A stretch of DNA of 64,000 bases from Candidatus Rokuibacteriota bacterium (GTDB lineage: Bacteria; Methylomirabilota; Methylomirabilia; Rokubacteriales; CSP1-6): the NCBI GenBank assembly GCA_016188005.1, contig JACPIQ010000002.1, positions 1 through 64,000 of the forward strand, in the 5' to 3' direction. Positions 1 through 7,075 of the stretch are shown here, piece by piece (position 1 is the stretch's first letter; each line of letters begins with the position of its first letter). Below the pieces are notes generated by a model. It made no database searches, was not told the origin of the DNA, and saw only the letters and a list, made by a program, of their open reading frames with translations. The translations under genes were made by a program, and so were the position numbers.

Positions 1-1
1 G

Positions 2-484
2 CTCCGCGGGCTCATGCTCACCGCCATCGTGCTGGCCTCCATCGACTCGCCGCTGGGGTCGCTGGCCGCCTCGTTCGTCACCGACATCTACCGGCCGCTC
101 CTGGCGCCGGGGAAGAGCGAGCGCCACTACATGCGGGTCTCGCGCCTCTCCGTGGTCGCCTTCGGCCTGATGCTGGCGGCGCTGGCCTTCGCCTTCTCCT
201 TCTTCGACAGGATCCTCTGGCTTGCCTTCAAGATCGCGGGAGTGACCTTCGGCTCGCTGCTGGGCGTCTTCCTGCTGGGCCTCCTGACGCGGCTCAGGGC
301 CGACCGCGCCAATGTCGTCGCCATGGTCGCCATGGCGCTCGTGAACCTCGCCCTCCTCGTCCTCGCCGAGACGCGCGTGATCGCGCTGGGCTGGTCCTGG
401 CTCGTGATCCTGGGCACGGCCGGGACGATGGCGCTGGCCGCGCTCCTCGCCAAAGGGGGTCAGGTCTTGCAATCCGACACATGA
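2..484 (+). CDS. Sodium:solute symporter family protein, C-terminal part (cut by window start)
   Basis: The reading frame is already open at the window edge, so only about the last 160 residues are present. They contain the end of an SSS-type transporter: a conserved stretch with ASIDSPLGSLAASFVTDIY followed by four hydrophobic helices separated by short charged loops. Proteins of this family couple Na+ entry to uptake of a sugar, amino acid or organic acid; the substrate cannot be told from this fragment. The last codons (from base 454) lie inside an inverted-repeat element, so the tail KGGQVLQSDT and the stop codon are element-derived, and the ancestral protein probably ended differently. 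The family call is fairly safe; completeness and substrate are unknown. Confidence 0.75.
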   Translation, partial: LRGLMLTAIVLASIDSPLGSLAASFVTDIYRPLLAPGKSERHYMRVSRLSVVAFGLMLAALAFAFSFFDRILWLAFKIAGVTFGSLLGVFLLGLLTRLRADRANVVAMVAMALVNLALLVLAETRVIALGWSWLVILGTAGTMALAALLAKGGQVLQSDT

Positions 485-598
485 CCCCCGCCCCACCGTT
501 GGGGCGCTTCCGCCGGCACACGATGACCGGTGCCCTGACCCGAATCCCGACACAAGACCGCACCCCTGCCGATGTCGGAATGCAAGACCTGACCCCCT
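454..598. repeat. MITE-like element with 26-bp terminal inverted repeats
   Basis: Bases 454-479 and 573-598 are inverted copies of each other with a single mismatch (25 of 26). Each arm begins AGGGGGTCAGGTCTTGCA. The 93-bp interior is GC-rich and has no conserved gene. The left arm supplies the stop codon of the upstream symporter and the right arm ends 9 bp before the ATG of the cation transporter. The layout is that of a small non-autonomous element. The arm sequence resembles termini I associate with REP-type transposases, but that link is from memory and no transposase is present here. Confidence 0.8.
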
Positions 599-606
599 CT
601 AGTATC

Positions 607-1632
607 ATGACGGGCATGGGCGCCGTGTACGAGCCGCCCGCCGACGACGCGCGGATCCGCCTGCGGGCGGGCCTGATCTCGCTCGTCGTGTCCGTGGGGC
701 TCCTCGCCGCCAAGTACGAAGCCTACCGGCTCACCGGGTCCACCGCGATCCTGTCGGATGCGCTGGAGTCCATCGTCAATGTCGTGGCGGCCGTCTTCGC
801 GCTGGGGGGGCTCTACTTCGCCGCTCATCCGGCCGACCGCAACCACCCCTATGGGCACGGCAAGATCGAGTTCTTCTCTGCGGCCTTCGAGGGCGGCCTC
901 ATCGCCTTCGCCGCCGTCCTCATCATCTACGAGGTGGTGCTGAGCCTCGTGAGCGGCGCCGAGGTCCGGAGGCTCGACGCAGGGGTGCTCATCATCGCGG
1001 CCACCAGCGTCGTCAACCTGGTCCTCGGCCTCTTCCTCGTGCGCACGGGCCGGCGCCACCAGTCGCTGACCCTCGTGGCGGACGGCCAGCACGTGCTCTC
1101 CGACGCGTGGACCAGCGCGGGCGTCGTCGGGGGCCTCCTCCTCGTCCGGCTGACGGGGCTCGCGTGGCTCGATCCGATCGTGGCCGCCGTGGTGGCGCTC
1201 AATCTGCTGTGGACCGGCTATCGCCTGGTCCGCCACTCGGCGGGCGGCCTCCTCGACGAGGAGGACACGGAGATGCTGGACCGGCTGCTGCAGGTGCTGC
1301 GCTCTCACGTCGGCCAGGGCGTGATCCGCGTCCACCATCTCCGCGCCATCCGCGCGGGACGCTTCCACCACGTGGACGCCCATCTCGTGGTGCCGGAGTT
1401 CTGGCCCGTGGACAGGGCCCACGACATGGCCGAGTCGCTGGCGGAGCAGGTGATCGCGCAGCTCGGCGTGGAGGGGGAGATCGTCTTCCATACCGACCCC
1501 TGCCACCGCATCTACTGCGCCATGTGCGACCTCGAGGAGTGCGGCGTCCGCCGTGAGCCCTTCCGGGACCGGCCGCTCCTCACCCTGGACGAGGCGGTCC
1601 AGCCCGATACGCCGCATCCGTCCATCGCCTGA
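607..1632 (+). CDS. Cation diffusion facilitator (CDF) family metal transporter
   Basis: A 341-residue inner-membrane protein expected to export divalent metals such as Zn2+, Co2+, Fe2+ or Mn2+ in exchange for protons. It shows the CDF core: LSDALESIVNVVA in an early helix, HPYGHGKIEFF in the loop after helix 2, and LVADGQHVLSDAWTS in helix 5, which carry the metal-binding Asp/His positions. A cytoplasmic C-terminal domain follows and ends in a Cys/His-rich tail (HTDPCHRIYCAMCDLEEC), a possible extra metal site. The open frame reaches back to 481, but those 42 codons lie in the inverted-repeat element, so the ATG at 607 is preferred; ATG 616 is an alternative. It is convergent with the gene that follows. 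Metal specificity is not readable. Confidence 0.9.
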   Translation: MTGMGAVYEPPADDARIRLRAGLISLVVSVGLLAAKYEAYRLTGSTAILSDALESIVNVVAAVFALGGLYFAAHPADRNHPYGHGKIEFFSAAFEGGLIAFAAVLIIYEVVLSLVSGAEVRRLDAGVLIIAATSVVNLVLGLFLVRTGRRHQSLTLVADGQHVLSDAWTSAGVVGGLLLVRLTGLAWLDPIVAAVVALNLLWTGYRLVRHSAGGLLDEEDTEMLDRLLQVLRSHVGQGVIRVHHLRAIRAGRFHHVDAHLVVPEFWPVDRAHDMAESLAEQVIAQLGVEGEIVFHTDPCHRIYCAMCDLEECGVRREPFRDRPLLTLDEAVQPDTPHPSIA

Positions 1633-1639
1633 CCGGGCG

Positions 1640-1661
1640 GGCGAGCCCCGTCCGGCTCGCC
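1640..1661. terminator. Hairpin between convergent genes, possible terminator
   Basis: GGCGAGCC (1640-1647) and GGCTCGCC (1654-1661) form a perfect 8-bp stem with a 6-base loop, just after the CDF stop and before the convergent nagZ end. There is no T-run on either side, so it is at best a weak or factor-dependent terminator. Confidence 0.4.
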
Positions 1662-1719
1662 TCCCCGGCCGGGGGCCCAGCGCCCACCTGCTCCGCTGCT
1701 GGCGGGCCCGAACGTATCC

Positions 1720-3252
1720 TCAGGCGAGGAGGCGGGCGAGACAGGCCTCGAGCTGGCAGGCTCGCCAGCCGTAGCAGGTGACAGCGGCGACGCCGGGGGC
1801 GAGGTACTCGGCGTCCCAGGGATCACGCATCAGCACGACGCCCAGCGCAGGCGCCGTCTGCTGGAGCGCCTCGAGCAGCGTGAGGTTCGACGGGTAGAGA
1901 TGGGCGTCGTAGAGGCAGACGATCGTCGCGCTCGCCTCGCGCGCCGCGGCTGCGGCGCGCGCGATCTCGCCCTCACCTGGCTCGACGCCCACCACGTGCA
2001 CGTCCGGCTCGATCCCGTGGGGCGACATCACGCGGCGCACGTAGGCCGCTTCCTCCTGCATGGCCGGCTCGACGGTGATCCGGTCGGCCAGCGAGGAGAG
2101 CCGCGGGAACACCGCCACCACCGCGCCGTTGAGCCGCTGGCGCCAGCCGGCGGGCGGCGGGGCGACGAGCGTGACGGCGCGGGTGGCCATTGCGCGGGCC
2201 CGCGTCTCGCCGTCGCGCTCGGCGCGGGGTGACCCGCCCTCGCAGCGGGCTGCGCGCCTGGCCACGAGCGCGTCGATCCTGGCGCCGCTCGCCTCGAGCC
2301 CCGCCCGCGGGAGCGCCCCCGAGCGATACGCCTCGACGAGCGCGGCATGGGCCTGGCGCTGCGCGGTCTCGCTGTGGCAGACGAGCAGCAGGTCGTGGCC
2401 GGCCGCCGCGGCGCGCATGGCCGCCTCGCCCACGGGGCACAGCTCGCCGATCGCCCCCATCTCGAGGTCATCCGAGACGATCACGCCCTGATAGCCCAGA
2501 TCGCCCCGCAGGTGCTCCTCCACGATGCGCCGCGAGAAGGTGGCCGGCGTCTGCGGCGCGGGGTCGAGGCGCGGGTAGAGTGGGTGCGAGGTCATGATGC
2601 AGTCCACGCCCACCTCGATGGCGGCCAGGAAAGGCGGAAGATGATGACGCTCCATCGTTTCCCAGTCCGAGTCGATGACGGGCAGGCCGACGTGGGCATC
2701 CACCGGCGCATGTCCCTTGCCGGGGAAGTGCTTGGCGCACGCCGAGAGCCCCGCCCGTTGCAGCCCGCGGATGCGCGCCACGCCGAAGCGCGCCACGACG
2801 CCAGGGTCCTTGCCGTAGGAGCGGATGCCGATGTTCGGGCTGTAGCGCTCGGTGAGGACATCGAGCACCGGGGCGAAGTTGACGTCCACGCCGAGGCGCC
2901 TGAGCTCGCGCGCCTCGATGAGCCCCTGGCGCTCGGCGTGGGCCGGCTCGCCTGCCGCCGCCACGGCCAGGCTGTCGGGGAAGATCGTGACGCCGCGGTT
3001 GAGCATGATGATGCGGCCGCCCTCGTGATCAGTGGCGATCAGCAGCCGGCGCCCCAGGCCCTCTTCCAGCCCGCCGATGAGGGCGCGGAGCCGCTCGGGG
3101 GTCTCGAAGTTGCGCCGGTAGAGGATGAGCCCGCCCGCCTGCGTCTCGTCGAAGAGGCGGACGTCGGCGTCGGTAAGATCGGGGCCCGGCAGCCCGAAGA
3201 CGAGCCTGCGGCCCACGAGCGCCTCGAGGGGCATGGCCGGAACGCCCGTCAC
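1720..3252 (-). CDS. nagZ: Glycoside hydrolase family 3 beta-N-acetylhexosaminidase (NagZ-like)
   Basis: Removes non-reducing GlcNAc from muropeptides or chitobiose-type sugars during cell-wall recycling. The GH3 signature KHFPGKGHAPVDAH lies near residues 174-187 and the nucleophile motif SDDLEMGAI near 260-268, whose first Asp is the expected catalytic residue. About 200 further residues form a C-terminal domain as in the longer NagZ-type enzymes (510 residues in all). No signal peptide is visible, which suggests a cytosolic enzyme. GTG 3252 overlaps the upstream MFS stop (GTGA), the same coupling used between the two genes upstream; ATG 3234 is an alternative start. Its neighbours (NamZ-like, MFS, MurQ) support a peptidoglycan-salvage role. 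Confidence 0.92.
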   Translation of the reverse strand: MTGVPAMPLEALVGRRLVFGLPGPDLTDADVRLFDETQAGGLILYRRNFETPERLRALIGGLEEGLGRRLLIATDHEGGRIIMLNRGVTIFPDSLAVAAAGEPAHAERQGLIEARELRRLGVDVNFAPVLDVLTERYSPNIGIRSYGKDPGVVARFGVARIRGLQRAGLSACAKHFPGKGHAPVDAHVGLPVIDSDWETMERHHLPPFLAAIEVGVDCIMTSHPLYPRLDPAPQTPATFSRRIVEEHLRGDLGYQGVIVSDDLEMGAIGELCPVGEAAMRAAAAGHDLLLVCHSETAQRQAHAALVEAYRSGALPRAGLEASGARIDALVARRAARCEGGSPRAERDGETRARAMATRAVTLVAPPPAGWRQRLNGAVVAVFPRLSSLADRITVEPAMQEEAAYVRRVMSPHGIEPDVHVVGVEPGEGEIARAAAAAREASATIVCLYDAHLYPSNLTLLEALQQTAPALGVVLMRDPWDAEYLAPGVAAVTCYGWRACQLEACLARLLA

Positions 3253-4394
3253 GGCCGGGCCCCGGCCAGGGGTCGCGCGGCGAGGAGGCCGACCAGCGCG
3301 AGGCCGCCCGCGCAGAGCCCCCACAGGAGATCGTCGCGCCCGGCGTCGGTGAGCCGGCCGAAGAGCGCCGTGCCCAGCGCCGAGCCCGAGAAGAGGAACA
3401 GGGCGAAGAGGGAGAAGGCCTTGCCGCGCGCCGCCGGGGCGATCTCCGTGCCGCGGAGCTGCAGCGTCGTGTGCAACGCCATGTAGCCGAGCCCCAGGGC
3501 CAGCATGGCGCAGGCGTACACCGGCCAGGGCCAGCGCGGGATCAGGGCGGCGAAGCCGGCCCCCATCGTGAGCCCCCCCGCGCGGACCAGCGCGTTCTCG
3601 GACAGGACGCGCTGGAGGCGCGGCACGAGCAGTCCGCCGATCATCGTCCCCAGCCCGAATAGCGCCAGCACCAACCCCACCTGGAGCTGGTCGAACCCGT
3701 GGCGGCGCGCCGCGAAGGCGCCCAGATACGAGTAGCCGCCCCAGAGGAAGAACGCCTCGGCGGAGACGACGAGGTACACGGCGACGGCACGCCGGTCCAT
3801 CAGCAGGTCCACGAAGCGGACGGCGGAGTCGTGCGCCTCGGGCGGCGTCTCCGGGCGCGCTGGATCGAGCCTGAACATGAGGAGCGCGGGCACGAGCGTC
3901 AGGGCGCCGTAGCCCACGAACATCACGCGCCACGAGACGAAGTGGGCGACGATGCCGCCCACCGAGGCCGACAGCGCCTGGGCCGAGGAGGTCGTCGCCG
4001 CCAGACGGCCGATGGCCGTCTGGCGCTCGCCGTAGGCGAAGCGGTCCCCGATATAGGTCAGCGTGAGCGGGATCGCCGCCGAGGCGAAGGCGCCGGTCAG
4101 CAGGCGGATCAGCGCGAACTGCGGCACGCTGGCCGCGAGCCCGGCGGCGGCCGTGCAGACGCAGAAGAGGAGCGCCGCCACCCGGACCACGGCCACGCGT
4201 CCCTGGCGGTCGGAGAGCGGCCCGTAGAGGAGGGGGGCCGCCCCATAGGCCAGCGCGTAGGTGGCCATGGCCAGTCCCGCCGCCCCCGGGGTGGCTTCCA
4301 GCGACATCGAGATGGACGGGAGCAGCGGGGCGATGATCCGGTTGTCCACCGCGATCACGAACGAGACCGTGAACAGCAGGACCAGCGGCGTCAC
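3249..4394 (-). CDS. MFS transporter, candidate muropeptide or amino-sugar importer
   Basis: A 381-residue protein with about 12 hydrophobic helices. The MFS motif A appears as GPLSDRQGR between helices 2 and 3. It starts at GTG 4394, overlapping the NamZ-like stop codon by 4 bases, and its own stop overlaps the NagZ start, so all three genes should be translated together. Because both flanking genes are peptidoglycan-sugar hydrolases and murQ lies just beyond, import of MurNAc, GlcNAc-MurNAc or anhydro-muropeptides is the likely job. That is inference from context; sequence alone gives only the superfamily, and a sugar or drug exporter cannot be excluded. Confidence 0.85.
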   Translation of the reverse strand: MTPLVLLFTVSFVIAVDNRIIAPLLPSISMSLEATPGAAGLAMATYALAYGAAPLLYGPLSDRQGRVAVVRVAALLFCVCTAAAGLAASVPQFALIRLLTGAFASAAIPLTLTYIGDRFAYGERQTAIGRLAATTSSAQALSASVGGIVAHFVSWRVMFVGYGALTLVPALLMFRLDPARPETPPEAHDSAVRFVDLLMDRRAVAVYLVVSAEAFFLWGGYSYLGAFAARRHGFDQLQVGLVLALFGLGTMIGGLLVPRLQRVLSENALVRAGGLTMGAGFAALIPRWPWPVYACAMLALGLGYMALHTTLQLRGTEIAPAARGKAFSLFALFLFSGSALGTALFGRLTDAGRDDLLWGLCAGGLALVGLLAARPLAGARP

Positions 4395-5563
4395 GGGTAG
4401 AGCAGGTACGGGCGCCGGGCGCGCGCGAAGCGGGCGAGACCCTGACGCCAGGAGGCCTCGAGCCGACGGAGCGGCATCCCGCGCTCGATGGCGCGCCGGA
4501 TCCCGTCACCTCCACAGAGGAGATCGAATGGCAGGCGCCGGCGCTCGAACTCGTAGGGTGGCCGCCGCCAGCGGAAGTGGCGGGGGGCCTGGCGGCGCGC
4601 TTCCATGATCAGCGCGAGATAGGTCGCGAAGGGGCGGAGGCGCTCGGCGTCCGTGACGTGCAGCTGCACGCCCCCGCAGCGCCGGCCCCGCCACTTGTGG
4701 AAGGCGGGCTCGAAGGCGGCAGCGCGGAAGCGCGCCCCGGGCAGGCCGCGACGCTCGAGCGCCCGCGCGAGCCGCGGGCCGTCCAGGAAGGGCGCCCCGC
4801 ACAGCTCGAAGGGGCGCGTCGTCCCCCGCCCCTCGGAGAGATTGGTGCCCTCGAGGAGGCAGCCGCCCGGATAGACGCGGGCGGTGTCAGGCGCCGGCAT
4901 GTTGGGCGAGGGCGCGACCCAGGGAAGCCCCGTCTCCTCCCAGCGCATGGCGCGCCGCCAGCCCTGCATCGGCACCACGGTGAGGTCGCAGCCGAGGGCG
5001 TGCGTCTCGTTCAGGTACGAGGCCAGCTCGGCGATGGTCATGCCATGGCGCGCGGGGAGCGGGTAGAGGCCGACGAAGGAGGCGAAGCGCGCGTCGGAGA
5101 GATTGCCCTCCATCCGCTCGCCGCCCAGCGGGTTGGGCCGGTCCAGCACGATCACGGGCACGCCAGCGTCCGCGCAGGCCTGCATGGCCAGCGTCATGGT
5201 CCAGACGAACGTGTAGTAGCGCGCGCCCACATCCTGGAGATCCACCACGAGGGCGTCGAGGCCGGCGAGCATGCGCGGCTCGGGCGCCCGCCGCCGGCCG
5301 TAGAGGCTGTGCACGGCGATCCCGTCGCGCGCCGTCTGCTCCGTCCTCACCGCGGCATGGTCCTGCGCCGCCCCCGTGAGACCGTGCTCCGGCGCGAAGA
5401 GCGCGCGCAGCCGCACGCGGCGCAGCCCGCCGATCACATGAGCCGCGTGCTCGAGCTCGCGCGTCACCGAGGCCTGATGGCAGAGCAGCCCCACGCGGCG
5501 GCCGCGGAGAAGCGACGGGAGGCGGCGGCAGAGCACGTCGAGGCCGGAGCGGACGGGCGTCAC
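4391..5563 (-). CDS. namZ: DUF1343 family exo-beta-N-acetylmuramidase (NamZ-like)
   Basis: The 390-residue protein matches the DUF1343 family, whose Bacillus subtilis member YbbC/NamZ releases MurNAc from the non-reducing end of peptidoglycan fragments. Recognisable stretches are LFAPEHGLTG, VDLQDVGARYYTFVW, VLDRPNPLGG, PNMPAPDTARVYPGGCLLEG and NLSEGRGTTRPFE. Unlike many relatives it has no obvious signal peptide, so it may work in the cytosol on imported fragments. It is first in a minus-strand operon with the MFS and NagZ genes and divergent from murQ, close to the gene set found around namZ in Bacillus. The family call is firm; the exact substrate is inferred. Confidence 0.9.
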   Translation of the reverse strand: MTPVRSGLDVLCRRLPSLLRGRRVGLLCHQASVTRELEHAAHVIGGLRRVRLRALFAPEHGLTGAAQDHAAVRTEQTARDGIAVHSLYGRRRAPEPRMLAGLDALVVDLQDVGARYYTFVWTMTLAMQACADAGVPVIVLDRPNPLGGERMEGNLSDARFASFVGLYPLPARHGMTIAELASYLNETHALGCDLTVVPMQGWRRAMRWEETGLPWVAPSPNMPAPDTARVYPGGCLLEGTNLSEGRGTTRPFELCGAPFLDGPRLARALERRGLPGARFRAAAFEPAFHKWRGRRCGGVQLHVTDAERLRPFATYLALIMEARRQAPRHFRWRRPPYEFERRRLPFDLLCGGDGIRRAIERGMPLRRLEASWRQGLARFARARRPYLLYP

Positions 5564-5624
5564 GGCCCCCTATGGTAGGCTCTAACCCCGACGAAGCAAA
5601 GGACAACGAACCGATCGAGGGGGC

Positions 5625-6488
5625 ATGGCGGCGAGTCGCTACGACAGGGTGATCACGGAGCGGGCCGATCCGCGCACGCGGGCGCTGGATAGACTGTCGC
5701 CGCTCCAGATCGCGCGGGTGATGAACCGCGCCGACCGCGAGGCGGTGCGGGCCGCCGGCCGCGCGGCGCCCTCCATTGCGCGCGCGGTGGATCTCATCCT
5801 GCGAGCGCTGGGCGGCGGCGGCCGGCTCTTCTTCGTGGGCGCGGGCACGAGCGGCCGCCTCGGCGTGCTCGAGGCCGCCGAGTGCCCGCCCACCTTCGGC
5901 ATCCTGACCTCCCAGGTCCAGGCGGTGATGGCCGGCGGGCGCCGGGCGATATTCCGCTCGAAGGAGGGCGCCGAGGACGATGCGCGGGACGGCGCGCGGC
6001 AGATGCGGCGGCGCCTCCGCGCGGGGGACGTCGTGGCGGGGATCAGCGCCAGCGGCACCGCGCGCTTCGTCCTCGGGGCGCTCGCCGAGGCGCGGCGGCG
6101 CCGCGCGGCCACGATCCTCGTCACGTGCAATCCGCGCATCGGCCGTCGGGTCGCCCAGGTCGTGATCGTGCTCGAGACGGGGCCGGAGGTGCTCGCCGGC
6201 TCCACGCGGCTCAAGGCCGGGACGGCCACCAAGCTTGCGCTCAACACGCTCACCACCGCCACCTTCGCGCGGATGGGCCACATCCTCGGCAACCGCATGA
6301 TCATGGTCCAGCCCCGCTCGGCCAAGCTCCGCGCCCGCGCCGTGGGCCTGGTCGGCCACTTCGGCCAGGTGAGCCGGCGCGAGGCCGAGCGGCTCCTGGC
6401 GGAGACGCGAGGGAGCACGCTGGTCGCCATCACCATGGCGCGGTCGAAGGTGACGCTTCGCGGGCATCGCCGTCCCCCGCGCGCTTGA
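5625..6488 (+). CDS. murQ: N-acetylmuramic acid 6-phosphate etherase
   Basis: MurQ cleaves the lactyl ether of MurNAc-6-phosphate to give GlcNAc-6-phosphate and D-lactate. The 287-residue protein carries the SIS-domain family hallmarks: TERADPRTRALDRLS at the N-terminus, FFVGAGTSGRLGVLEAAECP near residue 67, EGAEDDA near 112, SASGTARFV, and ETGPEVLAGSTRLKAGTATK near 185. The Glu residues of EAAECP and EGAEDD correspond to those implicated in catalysis. A G-rich Shine-Dalgarno stretch lies unusually close to the ATG. It is transcribed divergently from the namZ-MFS-nagZ operon, from which it is 61 bp away. No MurNAc kinase or MurNAc PTS component is visible in the window, so the source of the phosphorylated substrate must be elsewhere. 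Confidence 0.93.
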   Translation: MAASRYDRVITERADPRTRALDRLSPLQIARVMNRADREAVRAAGRAAPSIARAVDLILRALGGGGRLFFVGAGTSGRLGVLEAAECPPTFGILTSQVQAVMAGGRRAIFRSKEGAEDDARDGARQMRRRLRAGDVVAGISASGTARFVLGALAEARRRRAATILVTCNPRIGRRVAQVVIVLETGPEVLAGSTRLKAGTATKLALNTLTTATFARMGHILGNRMIMVQPRSAKLRARAVGLVGHFGQVSRREAERLLAETRGSTLVAITMARSKVTLRGHRRPPRA

Positions 6489-6604
6489 CGCAGCGGCGCC
6501 GCCGTGCAGCGCTGGCGCGTCGTGGCTCGACTCTGGGGTTTGCCCTCCGGGTAGTCGGCGAACCAAGATTCGCGGGGCCCTCAACGGCATGGCCTGCGCG
6601 GGGC

Positions 6605-6610
6605 TATACT
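6605..6610 (+). promoter_or_regulatory. Possible -10 element TATACT upstream of the sensor genes
   Basis: TATACT is a near-consensus sigma70 -10 hexamer standing out in a GC-rich 209-bp gap before the truncated sensor gene. No good -35 is found 16-18 bp upstream (best match is CAACGG), so this is only a candidate. Confidence 0.3.
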
Positions 6611-6697
6611 GGGTCGAGGCCTCCGTGACATCGGTCCGGTGCTTCGAGACGCGACGCCCGGGGCTGGCCTGGTCGCCTCGGTCGTAGGGGAGGCGTG

Positions 6698-7018
6698 ATG
6701 GGTCCGGTGTCGCCGGCCGCTTACCTGATTCTCCCTCTGATGGGGGTCGCTGCCTCCCTGGCGCTGCACAATCTCTGGATGTGGCTCGAGCGAAGGAACG
6801 AGCCGCTTCACCTGTGGGTGGGCGCGTGGTGCGCCAACAGCTTGCTCGCCTACTGCAAGAAGGTCAGGAACGACAGCAACTACTGGCAGACCATCGAGGC
6901 CTATATCGGCGAACGCTCGGCGGCCACCTTCAGCCACGGCATCTGCCCCGACTGCCGGGAGAAGATCGTCCAGCCGGAGCTGGAGCGCTGGCGGAGGGAG
7001 CGGGACAACGACCGCTGA
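6698..7018 (+). CDS. Internally deleted duplicate of the adjacent sensor protein (106 aa)
   Basis: This short gene joins the N-terminus of the next gene's product to its C-terminus with everything between lost. Residues 1-45 (GPVSPAAYLILPLMGVAAS onward) match the first membrane helix and following segment of the 685-residue neighbour. From residue 50, YCKKVRNDSNYWQTIEAYIG to FSHGICPDCREKI matches its C-terminal CxxC module. The first Cys of the module (CAYC in the neighbour) is replaced by Leu (LAYC), so the four-Cys site is incomplete. GGGGAGG at 6687-6693 favours ATG 6698 over GTG 6695. It could be a decaying duplicate or a small membrane-anchored decoy; which one is unknown. Confidence 0.65.
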   Translation: MGPVSPAAYLILPLMGVAASLALHNLWMWLERRNEPLHLWVGAWCANSLLAYCKKVRNDSNYWQTIEAYIGERSAATFSHGICPDCREKIVQPELERWRRERDNDR

Positions 7019-7075
7019 CACCCCGGCACCCCCCTCGCATTTCCGGGTGGGATGCGGGCAGAGGAGCTTGAAGTG

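Noticed and set aside
481-606. Longer N-terminus for the CDF transporter from ATG 481
   Set aside because: These codons lie within the inverted-repeat element and have no similarity to CDF N-termini.
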